A DNA stretch of 64,000 nucleotides, taken from CAVPTL01 sp963794415 (GTDB taxonomy: Bacteria; Actinomycetota; Thermoleophilia; Gaiellales; JAICJC01). Below, piece after piece: positions 1-8,374 of the stretch (its first letter is position 1; every line of letters starts with the position of its first letter). The stretch lies in assembly GCA_963794415.1 (NCBI GenBank), contig CAWCDI010000002.1:186001-250000 (forward strand), in the 5' to 3' direction. A program made the position numbers and the translations under genes. The notes under the pieces were generated by a model. The model ran no database searches. It was not told the origin of the DNA and was given only the letters and a program-made list of their open reading frames with translations.

Positions 1-551
1 ACGGGCAGCGGCGCGTCGCAGTAGACCACGAACGCCCGCGCCGGCGGCTGGGCCGGCAGCTTGTCGTCGGCAACCACGCCGCCGCCGTCCTCTACACGCA
101 GGGGATAGTCGGGGAAGATGATGCTGAGCGCGAGCTCGAGCCCTCCCCGCGTGCCGCGGCGCCGGGCGAGCTCCGGCGCCCGCCGGACCAGGGCGCGGCG
201 GCGCTCGAGCGGCCACGTCTCGTCCATCTCGAGGCCGAGCCAGGCGGCCATCAGGTCGAGCATGTCGGCCGGGGCGAGCTCGGGGCTGAGGTGCGCAGGG
301 AGGCTGTCGAGGAGCGCCGTGGGCGGATCGAGCACCTGCTCGAGCGCCGCCACGAACCCCAGCGCGAACTGCGCCGAGGCGCCCCGCCGGGCCATGAACC
401 CGGGCGAGTGGTACACCGTCGGCAGCCCGTTCTGCAGCGTCCGGCGGCGGCTGATGACCGCCGGCACGTCGCGGTGGATCGCCGGCGTGTCGGGGTTCAC
501 CGCCACGGCGGGCAGCATCGCGACGGTGGAGGAGGTGTCGTATCCGGCCAC
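1..551 (-). CDS. eCIS/phage tail protein I family, 3' part cut by window edge
   Basis: The frame is open from a GTG at 551 to the window edge, giving about 183 residues, and the C-terminus is missing. It begins VAGYDTSSTVAMLP and contains SPGFMARRGASAQFALGFVAALEQ-like text and a DMLDLMAAWLGLEMDETWP segment. These are typical of the phage tail protein I (gpI, P2-like) domain found next to baseplate J proteins in contractile injection systems. The family helps form the baseplate. The GTG lies immediately after the TGA of the baseplate J gene, so the two are probably translated together. Family assignment is fairly firm; the exact baseplate position is inferred from gene order. Confidence 0.75.
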   Translation of the reverse strand, partial: MAGYDTSSTVAMLPAVAVNPDTPAIHRDVPAVISRRRTLQNGLPTVYHSPGFMARRGASAQFALGFVAALEQVLDPPTALLDSLPAHLSPELAPADMLDLMAAWLGLEMDETWPLERRRALVRRAPELARRRGTRGGLELALSIIFPDYPLRVEDGGGVVADDKLPAQPPARAFVVYCDAPLP

Positions 552-2541
552 TCAGATCTCCCGGGGCTCGGCCTTCACGATGTGCTCGCCCGAGGCGATG
601 ACCTCGTCGTCTGCGAGCACCAGATGGGTCGCGGTGGGCTTCGGATCCTGCTCGCCCGTCTCGAGGTCGGTCTCGTAGACCCGCAGGATCTTCACGAACT
701 CGACGCCGTTCACGGCGCCCACCACGCCGAAGAGCTCACCCTGGTTGAGCGCCCGGCCGAAGCCCCAGCCGGTGCCCGTGCCCTCGGTCGATCCGCCCAC
801 CAGCGGGTTCAGGTAGCGGTAGAGCGCACGCCGCACATCGTCCTCGACGCGGCCCAGGTCGCTGCCCGGCGCCGACTGGACGTTCACCACCACGGTGACG
901 CCGCGCAGCCGCGCCTCACCGACGTCCACCGTCATGCCCAGCATGCGGCGCTCGTCGAGGTAGGCCGCGACCTCGGCGCGCAGCTCGGCATCGGGGATCA
1001 GCTCGTGGCGCAGCAGCTGGCGGCCGGGATCCGACACGCCCGCGAGCAGCCGCACCGGGATCACGCCGCCGGGCTCCGGCTCGAGGCACCGGGCCCGGGC
1101 CACGCGCGGGGTCGCCTCGCGGCAGAGGTACTCGTAGTCGGCAGAGGTCACCGCGCGGTGGCGGGTGCGGAACTCCATCGCCGCGCGCAGTGCGGGCGCT
1201 CTCGAGCGACTCGGGATCGAGCCCGCCCACCGCCGGCCGCGGATTGGTGACCGTCGAGACCCCGGCGATCGACGACTTCGGGGTGCCGAGCACGCCCGCG
1301 GCCACGTTCCCCGCCCGGCCGCCGCCGTGCTGGTAGCGGCGCATGCGCACGATCGCGCCCTTTGGCGGCGCTGCGCCGTAGATGCCCCAGTTGCCGTCGG
1401 GCAGCCGGATCGCCGGCCCGAACTGCACCTCGCCGGCGGCGGCGTCCAGCACGTAGTGCGGGTCGGTCTTCCCGCTCTCGGCAAACGACTCGCACTGCTG
1501 CCACGGCACCCAGTCGCCGCCGCCCGGGTCGCGCACCTCCACCACGTCGGCCGGGCCGGCGGTGATCACCGGGGCGTGGCGCACGGTGAAGGCCTGGCCC
1601 GGCGTGCCGTCGCTCTCGCCCAGGAGCTCACCGAGCTCGGTCGCCGCGTGCGATGCCGGCACGAGCGCGCCGATCGCGCCGGCCTCCAGGCCGTAGATCT
1701 CGGGCGGGTGCGTGTAGGCGCCCGCAAGGCCGCCGCGGGTGAGCGCGTTCACGCGGCAGCGCACCCAGTGAGCGCGCGTCGCGCCCACGAGCCCGCTGCC
1801 GGCGGAGGGCGGGATCTCGAGCTCGATCGCGCCGCTGCCGTAGTTGAAGCCGCCGGTGCGATCCTCGAGCACCGGCACCTCCATCCACTGATCGTCGCCG
1901 GCGGAGACCTCCCAGCGAAGCGGCGGATCGTCGGGATCCACGCCCGGGCCGCGCGCCTGCGAGCACTCGACGTCCAGCGAGAGCACGAGCCGCGCGATGG
2001 GCGTGTCGAAGCCCAGGTAGAGCGCATCGCCCGGTGCCGGGGGCATGCCGAACGGGAGCTGGTCGCGGCCGCGCGGCTGGGCCTTGCCCGACGCCACGCC
2101 GATGTCCTTCACCTCGCCGCCGCGCTCCACCAGGTAGGCCGACATCTCGAGCGCCGGGATCACGAACTCGTCATTGGTCGAGAAGACGATCGACTCCTGG
2201 GCGGCCGTGCGCACGGTGCCCACCTCCGAGCCGGCGCCGATGGTGACGGGCTCGGCGGCCGTCGAGCTCAGCCGAAACCGCAGATCGGTGGCCGCCGCCG
2301 TGGGCGGCTGGAGCGTGATCCCCAGCAGCTCGAGGAGCGCCACGTGCAGCTTGTCGGGGATGCGGTTGACCCGGTAGATGAGGATGTCGGTCATCCACGC
2401 GAAGAGCTCGATCAGGGTCACGCCGGGGTCGGAGACGTTGTGCTCGTTCCACTCCGGGCACGACTGGCTGATGCGCTTGCGGGCCTCGTTCACGAGGTCC
2501 TGGAAGTCGCGGTCGTCCAGCACGATCTGCGGGAGGCTCAT
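552..2541 (-). CDS. Baseplate J-like protein (Afp11/gpJ type), one apparent frameshift
   Basis: This is a baseplate wedge protein of the contractile injection system. The N-terminal part (MSLPQIVLDDRDF, then NVSDPGVTLIELFAWMTD) is the classic start of actinobacterial baseplate assembly proteins. The C-terminal part carries the baseplate J text RAVTSADYEYLCREATPRV and a C-terminal QGELFGVVGAVNGV. These two parts lie in different frames. The break falls near 1190-1200, between GGLDPESLESART and MEFRTRHRAV. The gene span is not a multiple of three, which fits one net indel. Its ATG overlaps the gp25-like stop by 4 bases. It is either a consensus error or a young inactivating mutation. Confidence 0.85.
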
Positions 2542-2939
2542 GCGGTCTCCTCGGCCGGGATGACGTAGAACGGGTACACCAGGTTGCGCCGGTCGTTGGT
2601 GGCGCGAAGCACGTAGGTGATCTCGATCTGCAGCTCGCCCGCGTCGGCGCGCTCCAGGTTGAACTGGACGCCGGCGACGTCGATCCGCGGCTCCCAGCGG
2701 TCGAGCGCGACGCGGATGGCGAGCTCCATCTCGTTCAGGCTGGCGGCGTCGAGGCCGCCGAAGATGTGGTTGTGGATCCCGCACCCGAACTCGGGCCGCA
2801 TCGGCCGCTCCCCCGGCGCCGTTGCCAGGATGAGGCCGATCGCCTCCTCGACGTCCTCGTAGCCGCGCACGAGCTCGACCGTGCCGCGGGCGTCCAGCCG
2901 CAGAGGAAACGCGATACCCGATCCGATGAAGTCCGACAT
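2538..2939 (-). CDS. gp25/W-like baseplate protein (GPW_gp25 family)
   Basis: This 133-residue protein is intact. It begins MSDFIGSGIAFPLRLD and has the typical gp25 pattern: VEEAIGLILATAPGERPMRPEFGCG, then IRVALDRWEPRIDV, then a beta-rich end. In T4, phage P2 and eCIS particles this lysozyme-like fold protein bridges sheath and baseplate and nucleates sheath assembly. It starts 11 bases after the spike gene and its stop overlaps the baseplate J start (ATGA), as expected for a tightly coupled structural operon. The family call is strong; the sheath-nucleating role is from the family. Confidence 0.92.
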   Translation of the reverse strand: MSDFIGSGIAFPLRLDARGTVELVRGYEDVEEAIGLILATAPGERPMRPEFGCGIHNHIFGGLDAASLNEMELAIRVALDRWEPRIDVAGVQFNLERADAGELQIEITYVLRATNDRRNLVYPFYVIPAEETA

Positions 2940-2950
2940 CCTGCTGCTTC

Positions 2951-4502
2951 CTATCCCAGTGAGATCTGCGAGCCGCTGATCTTGACCTGGCCGTCGGCGT
3001 CCAGCTCGATGCTGGAGGCCTTCAGCTTGAGCGATCCGGACGCCTGGATCGTGATCGAGCCGTCCGTGGTGATCTCCAGATCCTTCTCGCCCTTGACCGT
3101 GATCTGGTCGCCCGCGCTCATCCAGATCTGCTCGTCGCTTCGCAGCGCGAACGACCCGTCGGCCTGCACGAGGTCGTCGCCCGGCTTCGCCTTCCCGTTC
3201 CAGACGCTCCCCAGCACGTAGGGCCGGCGCACGTCGTCGTGCTCGAAGCCGATGACCACCTCGTCGCCGACCACCGGCATCATGAGGAGGCCCCGGGCGT
3301 CGCCGGCCGCCGGGCGAGACCACCCGCGCCCACCAGCCCTCGGTGTCGTCGCCGAGCGCCGGGTAGGTGACCCTGACGCGGCCGAGATCCTCGGGATCGT
3401 CGTTCTGGCTGACGACGCCGATCACCAGCGAGTTCCCCCAGCTGCGCGGGGCCGCGGGCGTCATGAGGTCGACGAGGCTCCGCGAGGCGCGGCCGCCGAT
3501 GGTGAACTGCGTCTCGTACCCCCGGCCGCCGCGGTAGATGTGGCTGGTGGCCGAGAGCGCGTAGGTGCCGCCGAAGCGCGAGCCGACGCCGCCCACCTTG
3601 ATGCTGGTGCCGGCGCGCAGGCGGGGGTCGCCGCGGCTGGTGCCCTCGGCCTCGACGTAGGCGTTTGCGAGCCGCGCCACCAGGCTCTTTGCCAGGGCGT
3701 CGCCCTCGCCGCTGGTCATCACCGGCCGGTCGGCCACGGTGACCGTGCCGCCGCCGAGCGAGGAGACCACGTCGGATCGCTCCACGCCGATATCGACGCC
3801 CAGCGTGCCGGCCTGGGCCTTCGACTCGATCACGTCCTTGGTGGATGGATCCCACGAGCGCACGACCACCTCGTCGATCTGCTGCACGCCCGTGACGCGC
3901 GGCCGGAAGACCAGCAGGTTGTCGCCCAGGTCAGCTCGAGCGGGTCGCCCGCGTCGCTCCCGGCCTGGCGGAAGCTGAGCTCGGTGCCGTTCACGACCAC
4001 CTCGAAGTCGATGCGGCGGGCAAGGCGCCAGAGGAACTGCCAGTCGGTCTCGTTGTTCTGCTGGACGAAGTCGTAGGCCTCGCCGCTGCTGTCGATCTGG
4101 CCCTCGTCGAGGCCCGCGCGCGAGGCCACCTTCCGCGCGATGTCGTCGGCCGTCATGTTCTGGTAGGTCTGGGTCTCGTGCGTGCGGTTGAGCCCGGCGA
4201 CTGGTCGTAGCCGCGCGCGACGATGGTGGCGCCCGCGGCTTGAACACCGGCTCGACCGCAGCGATCTTGCCCTTCAGCATGCTCACGAGGCTGGTGCCGT
4301 CGGGAGCCGCGAGCTTGATCTCGACGTCGGCGCCCAGCGGCAGCGGGTCGGTGTCGATCGCCTGCATGCCGGGGTCGGCGAGCACCAGGCGGAAGGTGTC
4401 GGGCAGCGTCAGGTTGTCGTCGATGCGTACCTCGGTGAGGTTCGAGGCCAGCGCGTCGTCGAGCGCGGTGCCGTTGACCGTCACCTGGACGCCGGCGATC
4501 AC
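2951..4502 (-). CDS. VgrG/gp5-gp27-like spike protein, three apparent frameshifts
   Basis: The gene starts at GTG 4502, overlapping the LysM gene stop by 4 bases, and ends at TAG 2951. Homology runs from GVQVTVNGTALDD through a gp27-like hub (DIARKVASRAGLDEGQID, ETDWQFLWRLARRIDFEVV) to the OB-fold and beta-helical end (MMPVVGDEVVIGFEHDD, then repeated KGEKDLEITTDGSITI strands). The frame changes near 4230, 3930 and 3300. Each change fits one base gained or lost in a short G or C run (GGGG to GGG, CCC to CC, CC to CCC). The protein would trimerise into the membrane-piercing spike on the tube. No separate PAAR tip gene is visible in the window. Confidence 0.85.
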
Positions 4503-5233
4503 GACGTCCTCCGCGGGATCGCGAGGGTCGCGCCGCGCGAGAGCCGCATCGGGTCGTCGATGCCGTTCTCGCTCGCGATCGCGCGCCAGGCGGTGGCGTC
4601 GCCGTAGGCGGCGTAGGCGATGGACTGGAGGCTGTCGCCGTCGCGCACGACGTGCGTGCGGAGGCCCGCGATGCCGGTGGTGGTGGGGTTCTGGCGCAGC
4701 GACCCGGTGCCGCCGCTGCCGGTGGTACGGGTGATCTGGCTCAGCTGGAGGTGCGCGTGGGCGCGGATGGGCCGGCCGTCGGGCTCGAACAGCGTGAACT
4801 GCAGCGAGAGGCTCTGGGTGACCGCCAGGAAGATCACCGGGCCCCAGTGGAAGCGCACGGCGGGCGGGCGCTTGTTGTTCTTGTCGCCGCCGGTGGGGTC
4901 GCCCACGGTCATGAGGCCCATGAGCTGCTCGGAGATGTCCAGCACGTCTGACTCCTCCGCCTCGCCGGCGTCGAAGAGCAGGTCGAGGCTGAGGCTGGAC
5001 GGGCTGCCGCCGCCGTACTGCAGCGTGGGCACCTCCTGGCCGGGCGACTTCTGCTCGCTCCAGTCGCTCGACTTCGAGATGGAGTAGTCCTTGGGGTTGA
5101 ACCAGCAGTCCAGCTTCTGCCACGAGAACGAGTCGGCCTTGTCCCACGACTGCGTGCGGTCACCCTGCTCGATCTCGAGGTAGGCGCGCTGGAAGTTCGC
5201 GGGGATGTTGGAGCCGATCGGCGAGGTGAGCAT
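4499..5233 (-). CDS. LysM-domain baseplate/tube-capping protein (Afp7/gp53-like)
   Basis: This 244-residue protein is intact. The N-terminal part (RAYLEIEQGDRTQSWDK, CWFNPKDYSISKSSDW) is the conserved domain of CIS peptidoglycan-associated or tail-tube-end proteins. The C-terminus is a LysM motif (THVVRDGDSLQSIAYAAYGD...WRAIASENGI). In eCIS loci this gene always follows the last tube gene and is thought to attach the tube to the spike. Its ATG overlaps the tube 2 stop by one base (TGATG), and its TGA overlaps the spike GTG. The LysM here is most likely structural rather than cell-wall binding. Confidence 0.88.
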   Translation of the reverse strand: MLTSPIGSNIPANFQRAYLEIEQGDRTQSWDKADSFSWQKLDCWFNPKDYSISKSSDWSEQKSPGQEVPTLQYGGGSPSSLSLDLLFDAGEAEESDVLDISEQLMGLMTVGDPTGGDKNNKRPPAVRFHWGPVIFLAVTQSLSLQFTLFEPDGRPIRAHAHLQLSQITRTTGSGGTGSLRQNPTTTGIAGLRTHVVRDGDSLQSIAYAAYGDATAWRAIASENGIDDPMRLSRGATLAIPRRTS

Positions 5234-5682
5234 CAGATCCTCACCACGATTCCGGCGTGGGCGATCTCGAGCGTCTCGGTGGCGGCGGTGGAGGAGCCGG
5301 CGTTCAGGTTGGGGCCCGACCACTTCACCGGGAAGGCGTCGGCGAAGCCCCACGTGCGCACCGGGATGCCGGCGGGGCTGAGCAGCGCGATCATGACGTG
5401 GCCGCGCGAGGACGGCTCCTGCGTGGACATGAACCACTCGAGGAGCGCGCTCTCGTGGGTCATCCCGCGCTTCATGACGATGTTGGGGTACGAGAGGCGG
5501 CCGGGGATCTTGTGGGTGAAGCTGTTGAGGCCGCCCTCCTGGAACGACTCGACCTCGCGCTCGACGGCGATCCCGTTGCACTCCGAGAACCGGCCGAGCA
5601 CGGCGGCGATGCCCTCGGCGCGCACCAGGAAGCTGAGCTCGCCGACGGGGTCGGGCATCAGGCCGTAGGCGGCGTCGCGCAT
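5233..5682 (-). CDS. Inner tail tube protein 2 (gp19/Hcp-like, Afp5 type)
   Basis: This 149-residue T4 gp19-like tube protein is intact. Key text is VGELSFLVRAEGI, FSECNGIAVEREVESFQEGG, KIPGRLSYPNIVMKRGMT and VKWSGPNLNAGSSTAATETLEIAHAG. The motifs FxECNG, VxKRG and the closing ETLEIAHAG strand are diagnostic. It resembles tube 1 (7904-8346) at the same positions, so the locus has two paralogous tube genes, as in PVC and Afp. It would form the tube layer adjacent to the baseplate. It lies between the proline-rich gene (2 bases away) and the LysM gene (1-base overlap). Confidence 0.92.
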   Translation of the reverse strand: MRDAAYGLMPDPVGELSFLVRAEGIAAVLGRFSECNGIAVEREVESFQEGGLNSFTHKIPGRLSYPNIVMKRGMTHESALLEWFMSTQEPSSRGHVMIALLSPAGIPVRTWGFADAFPVKWSGPNLNAGSSTAATETLEIAHAGIVVRI

Positions 5683-5684
5683 GC

Positions 5685-7340
5685 TCACAGGAGGTCTCCC
5701 AGCAGGTCGCCCATGCGCTCGCGCTCGGCCATGAGGTCGCGGCGGAGGCGCTCGACGACCTCCTCGTACATCCGGTCGGCATCTTCCCGGGGGTCGCTCG
5801 CCCGCTGCGCGGCGGGCGCGGGCGGGGCGCTGATCTCGGCGCTCTGGCCCGCGTCCGCGGCTGCCGGGCCGGCGGACGCGGGCTGCTCGTCGCGCATCAG
5901 CATCAGCGCGGCTGCCTGGGCGGGTGTCGGCTGCTCCTGCGCGCCGGCGGGCGGGGGCGGCGGGGGCCACGCGGCGGAGAGCGCATCGGGCTCCTGCCGG
6001 CGCGGGCGCTGCTGCGGCGATCGGGTCACGCGAAGGAGCGTCGCCGGAGCACTCCGGGCCGGCACAGCCCGCTGCGGGGCCGGCGGCGACGGGGCTGCGG
6101 TGCGGGAGACCTGGCGCGCGAGCCGCACGCGGGCCGCTGGGGAGGCGGGGCCGGCAGCAGGCTCGGCGGCTGCCTCCGGCGGGTCGATCTGCTCGGCCGG
6201 GGCGGGCACGACCTCGACGATCTCGATGATCTGCGGCTCGGGGCCGGGCTGGGCCGGGAGCTCGGGCTCTGGCTCGAGCCCGGGCTGCGGCTCGGGCGCC
6301 GGCGCGACGGCCGCGCGGCTGATCACCGGGGTCACGGCAGCGGGCGCAGCCACCCTCGGCGGGGGCTGCGGATCCACCGTCTCCATCGCGGTTTCGGCGG
6401 GCTGGACGGGGCGGGCAATTCGCTGCGGAATCGCGGCCAGCGCGCGCAAGATCTTCCGCACAGAAGACGCACGCGGTGCCGCGGGGGGCGACGCCTCAGC
6501 CCGCTCCCCGAGCGGCCTAGCGGCCACAATCGGCTCGGCGCGTGAATCAACGGTGCCTGGCACCGTTGATTCACCACGGTGCACGCGATGGAGCTTCGGC
6601 GCCGGTGCCGGGGGCTGCTGCGCGGGGGTGCGGCGGCTGACCCGCATCACCGCCGGCGGGCCGCCGGCCGCAGGCGCCGGGGCGTCCGGCACGGCCGGCG
6701 GAGGCGGCACCGGGACGGGCGCGGCTGGTTCAACCGCGGCGGGCACGGGTGAGACATCCGGGAGCGAAGCGTCGTCCCTGGCGCCGTTCCGCACCGGGGG
6801 CGCCTCGGGCACCGCCTCGGGGCCAGGCCCGGGAACTGGCGCCTCGGCCGCGGGCGCCGCCGGCGGCTCGAACGGCGCATCGGCGGGCTCGGGCGCCGGG
6901 GCTGCGGCGGGGCGCGGCGAGATCCGGAAGCCCGCCGGCACCTCCTCGATGCGGCTGCGCACGGCAGGTGGCGGCGAGGCCGCGCTTCGCAGCACCGCCG
7001 GCCGGGCGGCCGGAGCCGGCGGCAGCGGGTCGAGAAACGACGGGCGCTCCCCCGGCTCGGCGGATGCCGCCGCCACGGCAAACGGCACGCCCTCGGCCTC
7101 GCCGTCGCCGAAGAGCCACCGCGCCGCGAACTCGCTCATGCCCTCGGGCACCGGCACGTCCCACGCCGGCTCGGCTGCCGCTGCAGGCGCGGCCCGGCGC
7201 GAGAGCCGGGTGGCCGCGCCCAGGAGCTTCGGCCGGCGCCGCTCGGCAAGCCGCCGCGCGAGCGACTGGCCGCCGCGCCGCGAGGCGACCTGCTGGCGCC
7301 TTCGGATCCGTGTGAGCTGGGGAAGTTCGGTATGAGGCAT
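5685..7340 (-). CDS. Proline/alanine-rich eCIS protein of unknown function with conserved-looking C-terminal helix
   Basis: This is a 551-residue protein I do not recognise as a whole. The N-terminus is basic (QLTRIRRRQQVASRRGG), followed by about 400 residues dominated by Pro, Ala and Glu. It closes with a charged helix, DADRMYEEVVERLRRDLMAE then RERMGDLLGDLL, which looks like the only folded part. It has no signal peptide or membrane segment. It sits inside the structural operon just before tube 2, and despite its length it is unbroken while several neighbours are frameshifted. A perfect 33-bp palindromic repeat lies within the coding sequence at 6542-6574. It could be a linker, scaffold or assembly factor; this is inference from position only. 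Confidence 0.6.
   Translation of the reverse strand: MPHTELPQLTRIRRRQQVASRRGGQSLARRLAERRRPKLLGAATRLSRRAAPAAAAEPAWDVPVPEGMSEFAARWLFGDGEAEGVPFAVAAASAEPGERPSFLDPLPPAPAARPAVLRSAASPPPAVRSRIEEVPAGFRISPRPAAAPAPEPADAPFEPPAAPAAEAPVPGPGPEAVPEAPPVRNGARDDASLPDVSPVPAAVEPAAPVPVPPPPAVPDAPAPAAGGPPAVMRVSRRTPAQQPPAPAPKLHRVHRGESTVPGTVDSRAEPIVAARPLGERAEASPPAAPRASSVRKILRALAAIPQRIARPVQPAETAMETVDPQPPPRVAAPAAVTPVISRAAVAPAPEPQPGLEPEPELPAQPGPEPQIIEIVEVVPAPAEQIDPPEAAAEPAAGPASPAARVRLARQVSRTAAPSPPAPQRAVPARSAPATLLRVTRSPQQRPRRQEPDALSAAWPPPPPPAGAQEQPTPAQAAALMLMRDEQPASAGPAAADAGQSAEISAPPAPAAQRASDPREDADRMYEEVVERLRRDLMAERERMGDLLGDLL
6542..6574. repeat. Perfect 33-bp palindromic repeat inside the proline-rich CDS
   Basis: The arms GTGAATCAACGGTGCC and GGCACCGTTGATTCAC pair perfectly around a central T at 6558. 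The element adds codons for roughly GESTVPGTVDS in frame. The same sequence, with ATG/CAT ends, recurs at 57872-57904, and relatives lie at 51966-52012 and 57994-58026. Confidence 0.9.
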
Positions 7341-7352
7341 GTGGTGTCCGGC

Positions 7353-7502
7353 CTAGCCGCCGCCCGCCAGGCGGGTCGCAGCCTCCAGGAACCGGCGCCG
7401 GTCGCGATGCTCCAGATCGAGGATCGTCTCCAGCGGCCAGTGGAAGTGATGGGCAAGCTCGGCCGTCTCCTCGAAGAGCTCCTCGGGAGACGGCCGCGTC
7501 AT
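7353..7502 (-). CDS. 49-residue DUF6760-like eCIS protein
   Basis: This is a short intact ORF beginning MTRPSPEELFEETAEL, continuing AHHFHWPLETILDLEHRDRR and ending EAATRLAGGG. The HFHW...ILDLEH...RR pattern is that of a small family (DUF6760, from memory) encoded directly after the tail assembly gene in actinobacterial and archaeal contractile systems. The role is probably tail assembly, equivalent to the second part of a phage tail chaperone; that is inference. Its ATG overlaps the TGA of the preceding gene (ATGA). It ends 12 bases before the proline-rich gene start. Confidence 0.75.
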   Translation of the reverse strand: MTRPSPEELFEETAELAHHFHWPLETILDLEHRDRRRFLEAATRLAGGG

Positions 7503-7898
7503 TCCCCCAGCGCGTACCTCCTCGATCTCGCTGAGGTCGACCTCGAACTGCGTGCGAGCACTGCGGGCAGCTCACCGAGCCGACCGCCGTCGCCGTCGGC
7601 GTTCAGCCGCTCGTAGAGCCGCTGGAGGTGGTCGAAGTCGGCCGCGTAAGAGCTGCTCCACCAGCTGCGGCGTGATGTCGGTGACCGTCGCCGAGCCGGG
7701 TGATGACCCGGGCCAGCAGCAGCACCGTCAGGTAGGCGTCGTTCTCGCGCACCGCGGGATCGCGCAGCGGCTCGATCTCGTCCCGCGCCGTGGCCAGCCG
7801 CATCGTGCCCTCGCGATGGACGGTGCCGCGCTGCGTCGACGTAGCCCCGCGGCAGGGTGAACGCGTACTCGGTGCGCGATGGGTGTCGCGGTGCTCAT
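7499..7898 (-). CDS. Tail assembly chaperone-like protein with C-terminal zinc ribbon, several apparent frameshifts
   Basis: It starts at ATG 7898 (MSTATPIAHR). Read across frames it gives TEYAFTLPRGYVDA, GTMRLATARDEIEPLRDP, YLTVLLLARVITRLG, a DITPQLVEQL segment, AADFDHLQRLYERLN and then CPQCSH followed by FEVDLSEIEE. This matches the tail assembly proteins that sit between tube 1 and the DUF6760-like gene in related loci, ending in a CxxC half zinc ribbon. At least four frame changes fall near 7840-7870, 7690, 7655 and 7550-7575. An extra C near 7842 and an extra T near 7655 explain two of them. The many breaks make the exact protein uncertain. Confidence 0.65.
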
Positions 7899-7903
7899 CC
7901 GCC

Positions 7904-8346
7904 CTACATCCGCTCGAGGCCCTCGTGGCAGATCTGGATCTCCTCGACGGCCACCTCGTTGCCCGAGGCGTTCAGCGTCGCGCCCGTGTACTTGATCGGC
8001 CAGCCCTGGTCGAACTTCCACGTCGCGATGGTCGATGCCCGAGTAGTCGATGAGCGCGATGTTGCCGTCGACGCGGGCGCTGTCGGGGCCCTCGTTGATC
8101 ACCGTCTGGCGCCACTTCCAGATGTCGAGGCTCTCATCCACGCCCCGCTTGAGGCTGATGTTCGACCACTTGGTGGCGCCCGGCACCTTGCGGATGAGGG
8201 GCCGGCCGTTGTCGTCGACCGAGTGCTGCTCGATCACCGAGGTCTCGGAGTCGAGCCCGTTGCACTCGCGGAACATGCCGACGCCCTCGTGGCCGCCCAG
8301 GTCGAGCCGGAAATGAGTCGCCGGCCTTGGCTGCTTTGCTTGGCAT
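7904..8346 (-). CDS. Inner tail tube protein 1 (gp19-like), two apparent frameshifts
   Basis: This is the main tube subunit by position, directly after the sheath. From ATG 8346 (MPSKAAKAGD) the reading moves one frame at about 8312 into HFRLDLGGHEGVGMFRECNG, then SVIEQHSVDD, RKVPGATKWSNISLKRGVDE and a third segment after about 8035 with WKFDQGWPIKYTGATLNASG and EIQICHEGLERM. These are gp19-like tube motifs, parallel to tube 2. Tube rings stacked inside the sheath form the conduit for cargo. The two indels would truncate the protein after a few residues if real. Confidence 0.87.
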
Positions 8347-8374
8347 TGATCCTCCCTAGAGAACGTGTGTGTGG

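Noticed and set aside
2538..5147. One 869-codon minus frame through LysM, spike and gp25 genes
   Set aside because: It mixes true segments of the spike and gp25 genes with out-of-frame text. Motifs show separate genes with indels, not a fusion.
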